A DNA stretch of 64,000 nucleotides from Haloprofundus halobius (GTDB lineage Archaea > Halobacteriota > Halobacteria > Halobacteriales > Haloferacaceae), in NCBI RefSeq assembly GCF_020097835.1, contig NZ_CP083668.1:85552-149551 (forward strand), read 5' to 3'. Shown piece after piece: positions 34,530 through 44,045 of the stretch (position 1 is the first letter of the stretch; each line of letters begins with the position of its first letter). The position numbers and the translations under genes are program-made. Below the pieces are notes generated by a model, which worked only from the letters and a program-made list of their open reading frames with translations, did no database searches and was not told where the DNA came from.

Positions 34530-35774
34530 ATGGTCGAAGCTGCCGCACAAATTGACATTCTAAACCTACTGCTCGTCCTTGTACTCGCATGGATTGGCGG
34601 AGCCCTCGCCGAGCGCATCGGCTACCCCGCGATGATGGGTGAACTGCTCGCAGGCCTCGTATTTGGCCCACCAATCCTCGGGTTACTGGAGCCCTCGAAC
34701 ACGCTCGATATTTTGGCACAGCTCGGCGTATTCCTCCTGATGGTGTATGTCGGGATGGAAGTCGATCTTGATGATCTGTTCGACTTGGGGCCGCAAGCAC
34801 TCATCGTTGCCATTGGTGCGTTCGTCATTCCGTTTGCACTCGGATACGTAGGCGGTGTGCTCACCATTGCGACTAGCGAGGGCGCGCTGTTTCTCGGCCT
34901 GGCGATGGCAGCTACGTCGCTTGCCACAAAATCGCGTATTCTGGTTGACCTCGACATCCTAGATACGCGTATTGCGAGTGTCCTGCTCGGAGGTGCGTTA
35001 GTTTCCGACGTTGGCGTTCTGGTGGCGTTTGCGGCCGTCCTCGGATTCATCCAGGCAGGTACGGTCAGCGCAGCCTCAATCGGGCTCATCCTCTCCAAAG
35101 CCATCGCGTTCTTCGCCATCACTCTGTTCATCGGCTACCGGTTCCTTCCACACGTCTGGGACCAGTTCGATTCGCTCCGCGAGCGGTACGGTTTTGTCGA
35201 CAAGACGACTGCATTCTCCATCGCGTTGCTTGTTGCGCTCGTCTTCGCGGAACTTGCCCACCTCGCTGGCCTCCATATGATCATCGGCGGGTTCATGGCG
35301 GGGCTATTCCTCCGGCAGGCGGATCTGCATGAGGAGTTCTACGAGCACATGCATAGCGTCATCTACGACCTAGCAATCGGCTTTTTTGCCCCCATCTTCT
35401 TCGTGACGGTTGCGTTCCAAATCACCCTCGACGTCTTTACGCAGAACCTCGGATTGCTTGTTCTGCTTGTTGGTATTGCGTTCGTCGGGAAGATCGTCGG
35501 CTCGTGGTTGTTTGCACTACCGACGAACCTCACCTCCCGCGAAGGACTCGTCATCGGCTTCGGCATGAACGGCCGCGGAACCGTCGAGATCATCATTGCG
35601 TCGATCGGGCTCTCGAATGGTATTATCGACCAGGGGCTATTTTCCATCCTTGTGTTCCTGGCAATGTTCACGACCTCGCTAGTGCCGGTGACGGTCAAGT
35701 GGGGCGTTGATTGGCTTGATCGGTCCGGTGAATTAGTATATACGCAAGACCCTGTCGAAGCCAAGGCTGATTGA
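34530..35774 (+). CDS. CPA2-family cation:proton antiporter (KefB/NapA type)
   Basis: 414 residues with about twelve helices. Family motifs: GELLAGLVFGPPILGLL, ATSLATKSRILVDLDILDTR, HLAGLHMIIGGFMAGLFLRQ, GFGMNGRGTVEIIIASIGL. Exchanges Na+ or K+ for protons across the cell membrane. It ends after the last helix with a short tail and lacks a regulatory domain of its own, consistent with the separate TrkA-N protein upstream. Confidence 0.88.
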   Translation: MVEAAAQIDILNLLLVLVLAWIGGALAERIGYPAMMGELLAGLVFGPPILGLLEPSNTLDILAQLGVFLLMVYVGMEVDLDDLFDLGPQALIVAIGAFVIPFALGYVGGVLTIATSEGALFLGLAMAATSLATKSRILVDLDILDTRIASVLLGGALVSDVGVLVAFAAVLGFIQAGTVSAASIGLILSKAIAFFAITLFIGYRFLPHVWDQFDSLRERYGFVDKTTAFSIALLVALVFAELAHLAGLHMIIGGFMAGLFLRQADLHEEFYEHMHSVIYDLAIGFFAPIFFVTVAFQITLDVFTQNLGLLVLLVGIAFVGKIVGSWLFALPTNLTSREGLVIGFGMNGRGTVEIIIASIGLSNGIIDQGLFSILVFLAMFTTSLVPVTVKWGVDWLDRSGELVYTQDPVEAKAD

Positions 35775-36224
35775 ATAAATTTTGCACTCATTCTGTTTCT
35801 GCTGGGTGATATTATTGGAGAATTATTGAGGGGTTTCTACCGAAGCGACAAGGCGAGTGCGTCGGGGCTTGACCCCGAGGCGGTTCATGCTACTATCTTT
35901 GCTTTGAAGCCGGAGAGTCCCCAGAGCAGAGACGAAATAGACGGAGGCAGCTCCGGCCGTCGGCGGTTGGGGACTGATGTGATCGGTGAAAAACGAGAAA
36001 TTCGGCCGGCGTCACTCATACCTTGACATCTCGCTCTAGATCCGCGCCCGTAGTGGGTGCCATAGGTGAGCGCCGTTGATCGAGGCGCCGCTGTCGGTCG
36101 CCAAATCGACGAGCGGCGTCCCGATGTAGCCCGCACCTTGACGATCAAGTACATGTAGCAACTTTCCAGAAGCGACTACCGAAATCCTACCGTACGCGCC
36201 GAAAGACGAGGAAGTGTCTTGGCG
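35775..36224. other. Gene-free region
   Basis: No credible gene. On the minus strand VLDRQGAGYIGTPLVDLATD and ARCQGMSDAGRISRFS look protein-like but sit in broken frames, so old coding remains are possible. Confidence 0.4.
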
Positions 36225-38498
36225 TCAACGCCCGCCGAACAGCCGTTCCCGCAGCGACCGCGACGAGGGTCGCTCCGAGAGCAGCACGGGCGTGTCGAGG
36301 TTCTCGATTGTGTCGAACGCGAGTGATCCACGGACGATCCGCGAGAGGAGCCCGCGCTCCGTCGCGCCGACGATCACGAGGCTGTACTCCTCGCCGACCC
36401 GGCCGATCGTTTCTTCTACGTCACCCGCCTCGATGCGCAGCTCCGCGTCACCGAGGTCGTGTCCGTCGGCCCAGCCGGAGAGGAACTCTCGCCCGGACTC
36501 TTCTTCGCTGGAATCGACGACATACAGTAGCGAGAGATCGACACCGACGGTGTCACGGAGCGCACGGGCGACCTCAGCGGAGAGGTCCGAGGAGGGACCG
36601 CCGGCAGTCGGCACGAGCACGTCCGAGAGGTCCAGTTGCTGCCCGTCCAAGATGAGGAAGTCACACGGGAGGTCATGGGTCAGCTCGTCCAGCGAACCCT
36701 CGACGCGCCCGCCAGCGAACCTTGTTCCGCCATAGCCCATCACGACGGTGTCGGCGTCGTTTGTCCGTGCAGCGTCGAACACCTCCTCGATCCCACGGTG
36801 CGAGAGGATCGTCTTCGTCTCGATCGGGACGTCGAACGCCTGAGCGTCTTCGGTCGCGGCAGCCAGCAACTCCTCAGAGGACTGGTCGAGGCCGGTACGA
36901 TTCTCGGCGGCTGTCTCCAGCGATGTCTGGTCCGGGACAGTGACGATGTGGGTCGCCAGTACGCGACCGCCCTTGTGTTGGGCGAGCACGCCGGCGAGTG
37001 TGATGAGCGCGCTCTCGGTCCGCGGGTTCGCCACGGCGACCATGACCGTCGGCCCCTCATCTCCCGTTCCGCTTGGCGCGACTGCGTCCGCGGCGTCGAC
37101 CACCTGATCGGGGAGATCCGCTTCTCGGCTCCGGATGAACTCCGAGAGTACACCCTGTTTGTCGGTCTTGTCCCGGGCGTAGATGAAGTACCACGCCACG
37201 GCCGCGATGACGAAGCCGGCCGACAGTGCGATCTCGATCCCTTCCATGAACGCGACGAGCCCGAGAGACAGGACCGCGCCGAGTATCGGTGTGATCGGGT
37301 ACAGCGGGACGGTGAAGTCCGGGTCGTACTCCGGGGTGTCGGCCTCGCGGAAGACGATGAGCGCCACGTTCATGAGCGCGTATACGATGAGGTGGAGGAC
37401 GCTGGCCGCCTTCGCGAGCACCTCGATCTCTTGACCCAACAGCGCGATGAAGACGATGATGAGCGCCCCGGTCACGAGGATCGACCGGTACGGCGTCGCG
37501 TAATTCGGGTGGATCTCGTTGAGCCAGTTGGTGACGATCTTGTCCCGTCCCATCGCGAAGTTGATCCGGGCGGAGGCAAGGATCGACGCGTTCGCCGACG
37601 ATGCGGTCGCGAGGAGCGCGCCCACGGTCATCACACCGGCGGCGATCCCCGCGACTCCCGTCACCGGTCCGATGGACTCGGGGAAGGCGACTTGCGCGGC
37701 CTGCGCGACTGGCGCGTCCTGGCTGAGTTCCGGCCACGGGACGACGCCGAGCATCATGGTCACGAGGATCGCGTAGATCACCGTGACGATGGCGACACTT
37801 CCGATGATGGCGATCGGGAGATTCCGGCCGGGGTTCTTCAGCTCCTCGGCGACAGTCGCGATCTTCGCGTACCCGAGGAACGAGACGAACACGAGCGCCG
37901 TCCCCGGGAGGATCGCCCCGTAGCCCGCCGGGGCGAGTCCGCCTTCGCTCCCAGCGAGTGTCGCGTAGTCGAACGAGAGAAACCCGGCGACAGAGAACGC
38001 GGCGAGGATCGAGAGCAGCAGGAAGACAATAACCGTCTGAATCCCGCCGGTCTCCTTCGCGCCGATGTAGTTGACCGCGACGAAGATCCCTCCGGCGACA
38101 AGCGCTCCCAACTGGATCGGATTGAGGAACGCGATCGACGGGAGACCGACGAACACGGCGAGGTACTGGCCGAATCCAATACAGTAGAATGCGGAGGCGA
38201 ACGCGAGCCCCATCCAGTCGCCCATCCCCGCGATTGACCCGAACATCGGGCCAAGCGACTTGTTGATGTAGTAGTAACCGCCGCCAGCCTTCGGCATCGC
38301 CGTGCCGAGCTCGGAGACGGAAAGCGCGTTCACCATTGCGATCAGCCCGCCGACAATGAACGAGACAACGACGACAGGCCCTGCTGCGTTCGCGGCGACC
38401 CCGGGCAGCACGAAGATGCCGGCGCCGATCATCGTCCCAATCCCGATCGTCATCGCCGAAATCAGCCCGAGGTCCTTCGCGAGCTCGTCGTCGCTCAT
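36225..38498 (-). CDS. APC-superfamily amino acid permease with two C-terminal Usp domains
   Basis: 757 residues. Residues 1-445 form twelve helices with the APC signature GIGTMIGAGIFVLPGVAANA. Residues about 470-610 and 615-745 are two UspA-like domains (VMVAVANPRTESALITLAGV; VVMGYGGTRFAGGRVEGSLD; VLVPTAGGPSSDLSAEVARA). Substrate is likely an amino acid or cationic amine; the Usp domains may sense ATP/ADP. The ATG overlaps the stop of a separate Usp gene (ATGA). Confidence 0.88.
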   Translation of the reverse strand: MSDDELAKDLGLISAMTIGIGTMIGAGIFVLPGVAANAAGPVVVVSFIVGGLIAMVNALSVSELGTAMPKAGGGYYYINKSLGPMFGSIAGMGDWMGLAFASAFYCIGFGQYLAVFVGLPSIAFLNPIQLGALVAGGIFVAVNYIGAKETGGIQTVIVFLLLSILAAFSVAGFLSFDYATLAGSEGGLAPAGYGAILPGTALVFVSFLGYAKIATVAEELKNPGRNLPIAIIGSVAIVTVIYAILVTMMLGVVPWPELSQDAPVAQAAQVAFPESIGPVTGVAGIAAGVMTVGALLATASSANASILASARINFAMGRDKIVTNWLNEIHPNYATPYRSILVTGALIIVFIALLGQEIEVLAKAASVLHLIVYALMNVALIVFREADTPEYDPDFTVPLYPITPILGAVLSLGLVAFMEGIEIALSAGFVIAAVAWYFIYARDKTDKQGVLSEFIRSREADLPDQVVDAADAVAPSGTGDEGPTVMVAVANPRTESALITLAGVLAQHKGGRVLATHIVTVPDQTSLETAAENRTGLDQSSEELLAAATEDAQAFDVPIETKTILSHRGIEEVFDAARTNDADTVVMGYGGTRFAGGRVEGSLDELTHDLPCDFLILDGQQLDLSDVLVPTAGGPSSDLSAEVARALRDTVGVDLSLLYVVDSSEEESGREFLSGWADGHDLGDAELRIEAGDVEETIGRVGEEYSLVIVGATERGLLSRIVRGSLAFDTIENLDTPVLLSERPSSRSLRERLFGGR

Positions 38499-38932
38499 CC
38501 GTCGCTGTCGGCTCGCGGCAGCGCGATTACGGGTCGATCAGCCTGTGTGACGAGTTTGAGTGAGAGGTCGCCGGAGAGGAACTGCATGAGCCGGTTACCG
38601 CCGCGGGAGCGGTACGCGATGGCGGTCGCGTCGACCTTCTCGGCGGCGTCGAAGATGGCCCCGACGACGTCCCGAGCGTACGCGGTGTGGTCGTCGGCGT
38701 CCGGGAAGACCGAGCGGACGGCGGCGTAGGATTCCTCGGCGAGCTCCTCGGACTGCTCGATAGGTGTTTTGTCCGGGGCGCCGCCGGCCTTCTCGACAAC
38801 GTGGAGCGCGGTGACCCGTTTGGGCTGGTAGGGTTCGAGTTCCCGTGCGGTAGCTCGTGCGTCCTCCTCGTGGGCAATCGGGAGGAGCACGTGTGCCAAG
38901 AGGTCTTGGTCGTCGTCTGTGGTTCGATTCAT
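38495..38932 (-). CDS. UspA-like protein, first gene of the permease operon
   Basis: 145 residues, Usp fold: HVLLPIAHEEDARATARELE, VTALHVVEKAGGAPDKTP, ATAIAYRSRGGNRLMQFLSG. The ATP loop is unusual (RSRGGNRLMQ instead of GxRGxxG...GS). ATG 38932 preferred to GTG 38941. Stop overlaps the permease start, so the two are translationally coupled. Confidence 0.8.
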   Translation of the reverse strand: MNRTTDDDQDLLAHVLLPIAHEEDARATARELEPYQPKRVTALHVVEKAGGAPDKTPIEQSEELAEESYAAVRSVFPDADDHTAYARDVVGAIFDAAEKVDATAIAYRSRGGNRLMQFLSGDLSLKLVTQADRPVIALPRADSDG

Positions 38933-39017
38933 ATCCGTCACTATCTGGCCATCCGCATAAAAACCTCACTCTCCAAATCTATACTTATAAGTGGGCGTGT
39001 GTAGACGGAATATCACC

Positions 39018-39161
39018 GTGATATTTCGTCGGCTACGCCAACTCGTCTCGGGGCAGACGGCGACGGTTCACGAGTGCCGGAACTGTGGGACAACCCTAGA
39101 CGAGCCGATGGCAGAGTGTCCAACCTGTGGCCCTACCGAAACCGCGTCCTGCGAGCTGTAG
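39018..39161 (+). CDS. Small zinc-ribbon protein (rubrerythrin-like)
   Basis: 47 residues from GTG 39018 to TAG 39161: HECRNCGTTLDEPMAECPTC gives two CxxC pairs for one zinc, the standard form of the many tiny haloarchaeal zinc-finger proteins. It lies between the Usp/permease operon (divergent) and the Lrp regulator. Function unknown. Confidence 0.6.
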   Translation: MIFRRLRQLVSGQTATVHECRNCGTTLDEPMAECPTCGPTETASCEL

Positions 39162-39235
39162 CGCTGCGGAACTCAGCCGCATCCCGTTGAACGATAGAAA
39201 GGTCAATTGTGGTGGCGCACGAACAACCGATAAGA

Positions 39236-39994
39236 ATGGATTATCGTCTTGACGAAATCGACCGGTTGGCGTTGTATTATCTCGGGTCGGACGCCCGGAA
39301 CACGACGGCGACCGAAATTGCCGAGCAAGTGAACGTTTCGGCGGGAACCGTCCGGAATCGTCTCAATCAGCTCGAACAGCACGGCATTCTTCGCGGCTAT
39401 CCCGCACACATCGACTATGAGCGCGCGGACGGCCTCCTCACCGGCCTCTTCGTCTGTAGCGCCAGCGTTTCCGAACGTGACCGCCTTACAAGGAAAATCC
39501 TCGATATTTCCGGCGTGGTCAACGTCCGCAACGTTATGTCCGGCGACGACGGCCTCCACGTGAAAGCCATCGGCGAGGACACCACGTCGCTACAGCGCAT
39601 CGCCAGCGAGATTGAGGACCTCGGCATCGCCATCGAGGACGAGAGCCTCATTAAGGAAGAGTACCATCAGCCCTACCAGCCTTACGGCCCGACGGACGCC
39701 ACGCACTCCCAGCCGGCGACGAACGTGTTAAGCCTCGTCGGTGACGCACAAGTTGTAGACTTGACCGTCACCGAGGACGCGCCAGTCGCCGGCAAAACGC
39801 TGGCGGAGGCAAAAGAGCAGGGCTTGCTCGGCAAGGACGTCCTAGTAGTCGCCATCGAACGCGGAGAGGAAGTCGTGTCGGCAAACGGCCGTACCGAGAT
39901 TCGACCCGGAGACCTCGTCTCCTTGTTTTCCCCAGTCGGTATCCGAAACGACACCCTTGACGGGTTCGGCGGCACTGCAGCGAAGCGAGCGTAG
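39236..39994 (+). CDS. Lrp/AsnC-type regulator fused to a TrkA-C (RCK_C) domain
   Basis: 252 residues. The N-terminal HTH (ATEIAEQVNVSAGTVRNRLN) and ligand-like domain (GLFVCSASVSERDRLTRKIL) are followed from residue about 165 by a TrkA-C domain (VVDLTVTEDAPVAGKTLAEA, GRTEIRPGDLVSLFSPVG) that binds small ligands in K+ systems. It probably senses an ion or nucleotide and controls the divergent permease/Usp operon. ATG 39236. Confidence 0.82.
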   Translation: MDYRLDEIDRLALYYLGSDARNTTATEIAEQVNVSAGTVRNRLNQLEQHGILRGYPAHIDYERADGLLTGLFVCSASVSERDRLTRKILDISGVVNVRNVMSGDDGLHVKAIGEDTTSLQRIASEIEDLGIAIEDESLIKEEYHQPYQPYGPTDATHSQPATNVLSLVGDAQVVDLTVTEDAPVAGKTLAEAKEQGLLGKDVLVVAIERGEEVVSANGRTEIRPGDLVSLFSPVGIRNDTLDGFGGTAAKRA

Positions 39995-40007
39995 GTCGTA
40001 TTCAATT

Positions 40008-40376
40008 AGATGCACATGATTGGCAGGTGACCGGACTCGGTCGATTCGAGGAGTACGGACTGCAGTTCTTCCTTGCAGGTGAGCTCGCGTTCTGGTATGC
40101 GCCCGACGAGGAACTCACGCCGGGCGAAGTGGTGTGTCACAGGCTCGTCCTCGATAGCGATTCCCGCCGGGTTAACTAGCGATGCTGTTGATCGAGGCGT
40201 TGGACATCGATCAGGAGACGCTCACAGACACTGCAACGTGGTACGATCTGGAATCCACGGTCGCTGCGATGTACCAGGCACTGCAGGGAGGGGTCGACGA
40301 CTCGGACGAGATCCCTGTCGTCCTTCCAAGTGAATCAGAATTTATGGCGCTCAAAGAGCAGTACGGTGTAGTATGA
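40008..40376 (+). pseudogene. Partner gene of a DUF6036 module, truncated and frameshifted
   Basis: First frame: VTGLGRFEEYGLQFFLAGEL, LVLDSDSRRVN; second frame: MLLIEALDIDQETLTDTATW to MALKEQYGVV. Loss of one base (TACGCG to TAGCG at about 40180) separates them, and the 5' end is missing. The stop overlaps the next ATG (ATGA). Confidence 0.6.
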
Positions 40377-40503
40377 CGGTATTCAAGGGCGGCGAGGCGA
40401 TCAAAGAGTTCCTCGAGGAGTTCGATAGCTGGCTGTCGGAGTCCGTGACGGTGTATCTCCTCGGCGGATCTGCGATGACGGTCCGGGGGTTACGTAACAG
40501 CGT
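40373..40503 (+). pseudogene. DUF6036-type nucleotidyltransferase, N-terminal fragment
   Basis: MTVFKGGEAIKEFLEEFDSW, TVYLLGGSAMTVRGLRNS, the start of the nucleotidyltransferase fold with its GGSAM motif, then abrupt switch to tnpB sequence. The catalytic Asp residues are lost. With the preceding fragment it is a dead toxin-antitoxin-like module. Confidence 0.6.
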
Positions 40504-40815
40504 TCATTCTCTTGGATGAGGATATGTTCCTGCGTGAACTACCCCGCCCTACTTGCTCACGGCTGATGTCGTTCGTTCCTGGAGGGTGGGGCTTCCTGTT
40601 TCCACGACGCGCTTTGCAGGAACTGAATCGATTCCTGCAGGGAGCGCAGTCTCCACAGGCGTTCGTTCGGAGTGTCCCACTCCTACATCTTCGAGACCGC
40701 GAGACAGAATGTTCCACGCCGCGTCGCATCTCTATCCGCTTCGAATCCACATCCCGGCCAGGAGTGTTCACGAACCCACAACGGCTTGTCCGTCTTGACA
40801 GCACAAGACGAACCC
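40504..40815 (-). pseudogene. tnpB: TnpB C-terminal remnant
   Basis: KTDKPLWVREHSWPGCGFEADRD is the second half of the tnpB zinc ribbon (given in parts: KPLWVREHS, CGFEADRD), followed by stops and the variable C terminus. It sits between fragments of two unrelated defence genes. Confidence 0.65.
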
Positions 40816-41062
40816 ATGTTTCGGGCCGTCGAAGTCGAACGTCGCGATCGCCGAGTGGAGCTTCTGGACGACCGGGCGCCCGACCGTCCCCGTGTGCTTG
40901 CACTCCACGATGATTGCGCGCCGGGTGCCGTCGACGACCCCTCCATGATGACGTCCCGCCCCTCGTCAGCGGTTCGCTCGGCCTGACGGACGTTCTCGTA
41001 GCCGAGATTTCAGAAGACGTCCTCCATCACGCTCTCGAGCTTAAATTCCGAGAGGCCATCCA
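40816..41062 (-). pseudogene. Mrr-like restriction endonuclease fragment
   Basis: NLGYENVRQAERTADEGRDV and AIIVECKHTGTVGRPVVQKL carry the D and E-x-K residues of the Mrr/PD-(D/E)XK nuclease core. An in-frame TGA follows MEDVF, and the C terminus is replaced by tnpB sequence. Confidence 0.6.
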
Positions 41063-41138
41063 GTACAGCGATTTTAGGGACTTGTGTGTTTTTCTATTAG
41101 TCAGATTATTATAAGCCCCCCAGTTGAGTTCACAGGAT

Positions 41139-41402
41139 TCATATTATGAATTTTGATTTTCTGGAAAGAAAATAAACAAGAGGGGAAAGCAAAGCTGAGA
41201 TGAGGAAAAACGACCAAAAATATAGCCAGAAGCCGGTTAGCTCCGCGCTCACGAGATAAACAATATATAACGTACTGGATATTATGACGAGTGTATGAGC
41301 TGCGAGTGTGAATCCAATTTTTTTGTTATGGATTGCGTTATAGAATAACAAATAAGCCACGGCCAAAACAATTATCCAAAACGATATCTTGAGGGGAATC
41401 AT
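41139..41402 (-). CDS. Three-helix membrane protein, low GC
   Basis: 87 residues with three helices (FWIIVLAVAYLLFYNAI, GFTLAAHTLVIISSTLYIVY, FWLYFWSFFLISALLSPLVY). Low G+C, unlike most of the window. Unknown family. Confidence 0.45.
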   Translation of the reverse strand: MIPLKISFWIIVLAVAYLLFYNAIHNKKIGFTLAAHTLVIISSTLYIVYLVSAELTGFWLYFWSFFLISALLSPLVYFLSRKSKFII

Positions 41403-41543
41403 TAAATGACTTGATTTAGAGCTAAGTCTGACAGAAAGCTATCTGGGGGTGTTCGGATGATCTGCCGTGTTGTGACTTCCCGGATAGAATCCGATCGAAA
41501 TACAATCGGGGGCTTCTTGAGATACTATCTCCCCAAACCATTT

Positions 41544-41726
41544 ATGGACACTCAGATTGCAGGGGCCAAATATGGAATGGTTCTCGGCGGTTGTTTGATT
41601 ATCATCGGAATCGGTGGTGGACTTATATTCCAGCACCCTGCATTTGGTATCCTTGGGCTACTCGGTATAGCCGTCGTTATTATTTCATTAGCATTATTTG
41701 TTTTTATTCTTCCTCTTATAGAATGA
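41544..41726 (+). CDS. Two-helix membrane peptide
   Basis: 60 residues from ATG 41544 with two helices (GMVLGGCLIIIGIGGGLIF, LLGIAVVIISLALFVFILP). A longer start at 41457 is possible. Common type of short haloarchaeal membrane protein; role unknown. Confidence 0.45.
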   Translation: MDTQIAGAKYGMVLGGCLIIIGIGGGLIFQHPAFGILGLLGIAVVIISLALFVFILPLIE

Positions 41727-42094
41727 TAGATGAGCAATTGATCATAGATAGAGATCGGATAAAGAGAGCAAACAATAGACCGTAAGAACATTCGGCTATT
41801 CTTGGCCTTAAAAGTATTAAGCTAGTTGTTTTGTCAAAATTCAAGCGCTAAGACGACAAGTCCGCCTACTCCGAGTAGAAGCGACTGCTGGATCTCAAAC
41901 ACGAGTGGACCGACCTGAAACAGGTTCACAGAATCGCAAGACGGATGCCCCGAGGTTCGACCTCGGGGAGGAAACCGACACTCCATTTCACAACCACGTT
42001 CGAGAGCAAGGCTGACTCTCTATACTTAAGTAACCTGGCCAAATATGTGAAACGAAGATGAGTCCTCTCGAACTGCCGTCATCAACTTGACACA

Positions 42095-42755
42095 CCTGAA
42101 GGAGTCGACCCACACCTTCGAGAGACTGTCAAGCAGTTCAAATACTGTGCCAATACCGCCTCGGAGTGGTGCTGGCACGGTCACGACGGATACCACGTCA
42201 CTTCCAGTTTCACGTACAACCAATCGGGCTTCAAACTCGACACCAAGAGTGGCCCGAACGGACGTGGACTGCTGTACCTCTCAAAAATCGGATAGGATCC
42301 AATACGGCTTCACCGCGATATCCTCAACGATACAGACATCAAGGAGGTGACGGTGAAGAAAGGACCCACCGGTGCGTGGTCACGGTGAAACCTGAACAGA
42401 CCACGCTGGAGTGTGCGTCGGTGTACAAGCCGTTCTGGATGCGCGAACGTTCGTGTCGGACCTGCGGGTTTGAAACGAATAGGGATTAGAATGCGGCACT
42501 CAACGGTCTCTCATGAGGACTCTCGAAACTAGGAGTGGTTCACTCCGAAGACACGTCCTCAGAATCACCTTGCGATTCTGATGGGCTGCGAAAATCACAG
42601 CGTGATTTTCGAACGCCTGTGGAGACCCGACCGCTGTGTCTGCCGACGGTGTCTCCTCAGCTATCGTTGTGGATGCAAGTCGCGTCACAGAAGCAGGAAA
42701 CCCCGCCCTCAAGGAAGCAACGCGAAGCGTCGCTGAATAGGGCGAGGTAGTTCAC
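42095..42755 (+). pseudogene. tnpB: TnpB remnant A, internally deleted
   Basis: QFKYCANTASEWCWHGHDGY matches the N-terminal region of TnpB. From about 42370 the sequence jumps to the C-terminal part (CASVYKPFWMRERSCRTCGF, then a variable tail). The catalytic core is missing. A double-hairpin unit interrupts the tail at 42559. Confidence 0.65.
42559..42611. repeat. Double-hairpin unit (copy 1)
   Basis: Hairpin 1 TCAGAATC/GATTCTGA (42559-42566 with 42574-42581) and hairpin 2 CGAAAATCAC/GTGATTTTCG (42589-42598 with 42602-42611) are joined by the 7-nt linker TGGGCTG. A related unit in opposite orientation is in the left end of the intact TnpB element (62252-62301). Confidence 0.6.
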
Positions 42756-43280
42756 CCGTCAACAACATGGCCATCGCTTCGACAGGCCGATTTTGGTTGG
42801 CAGACGAGTTCAACTACTGACGCGGAGAGTACGAGATGCGTCGTGGCTCACTCCAACAGTGTGGCTCTCGGCACGCCCACGAGAACATCCAGAGTGTCGG
42901 TCACAAGGAGACTGGTCGATTCGAGATATTTCGGCACACAGTAGCGAACGAATTTATCGAGGAGGCCGTCAAACACGACTGCTCACTCATCGCGGTCGAG
43001 GACGTAACGTAATTCGAGAGAACATTCCGAAAGCGACGTGGCAACACATCTGGGCGTTCCGACACCTCTACGAGTACGTCGAGTACACGGCAGAGGAGTA
43101 TGGCGTTGAAGTCGTACAGGTTGACCCACGAAACACGTCCGAACGGTGTTCGACGTGTGGGTTTACCCATAGCGACGTTCATAGAAACGACGTGTGGGCA
43201 TTCATACCTTTCATTTTCAGTGGTTGCGACCTATGCGGTGATTCATCCCACGACTGAAGTCGTGGGTTTTCTCACCTAAT
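42756..43280 (+). pseudogene. tnpB: TnpB remnant B with right-end palindrome
   Basis: [12 protein letters not shown] keeps the catalytic Glu segment, followed by [20 protein letters not shown] and [16 protein letters not shown]. Several frame breaks and a truncated zinc ribbon. Ends with the palindrome CCCACGACTGAAGTCGTGGG at about 43250. Confidence 0.65.
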
Positions 43281-43311
43281 CTATATAAGCGCATTCTCAC
43301 AAGAGACATCC

Positions 43312-43791
43312 ATGAAAGAGGAATATATTGATGAACTCGACAGGCACATCCTTCATGCATTACAGCAGGATGCCCGCCATACGTCGTCTGGAGATATTGC
43401 GGAGGAACAGGGAGTTTCATCGAGTACTGTGCGAAAGCGTATCAAACATCTTGAGGAAGAAGGCATCATAACTGGCTATCACGTTGGGATCGACTACGAG
43501 GCAGCTGGGTTCCCGCTGTACGCGAAACTTATCTGCACGGCACCGATATCAAAACGCGAAGAACTTGCCGAACAGGCGCTTGAGATCCATGGTGTCGAAG
43601 CAGTACGTGAAATTATGAATGGCCACGATAATGTATATATCAATGTCTTAGGCCTTGACCATGATGATTTGAGCCGTATCGCGCAAGAACTCTATGACTT
43701 AGGCCTCGAAATTGAGGATGAACAGATCATTCGAAACGAGTATGTGTGTCCATATCGGGGCTTTCTTGCCAGAGATGATTATTCCCCATAG
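43312..43791 (+). CDS. Lrp/AsnC-family regulator
   Basis: 159 residues. HTH SSGDIAEEQGVSSSTVRKRI, then an Lrp ligand domain (AAGFPLYAKLICTAPISKRE). A TATA box (CTATATAAG 43281-43289) stands about 27 bp before the ATG, so the mRNA is probably leaderless. It resembles the N-terminal part of the protein at 39236 but has no TrkA-C domain. The antiporter gene 254 bp downstream is a likely target. Confidence 0.85.
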   Translation: MKEEYIDELDRHILHALQQDARHTSSGDIAEEQGVSSSTVRKRIKHLEEEGIITGYHVGIDYEAAGFPLYAKLICTAPISKREELAEQALEIHGVEAVREIMNGHDNVYINVLGLDHDDLSRIAQELYDLGLEIEDEQIIRNEYVCPYRGFLARDDYSP

Positions 43792-44045
43792 TTCGAGGAA
43801 TGGTCAGTGTATAGGCTTCGTGAATCGATTCGTGGACAGTAGCGAATTCTCAATAAATTACTCGATCTATCGCCTGATATTCACGGTTCGGCATATAATT
43901 CGCCATTCTTATCACGATTCGTTCCATGACCTATGTATGGAGAGTTCGATACGGGATTATATTCTGAGTTCTAGTACTGTGTACAGTCCCCTATACAATC
44001 GCGTAGAGAACAACTACGTGCGCTCACAAACTTTCTAGTAACCAA

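Noticed and set aside
34622..35131. 169-codon minus-strand ORF
   Set aside because: Mirror frame of the CPA2 antiporter.
36636..38237. 533-codon open frame on the plus strand
   Set aside because: Antisense to the APC permease gene in GC-rich DNA; composition (very many Arg, Asp, Glu repeats such as DDGDTSDDGDRE) is that of a mirror frame.
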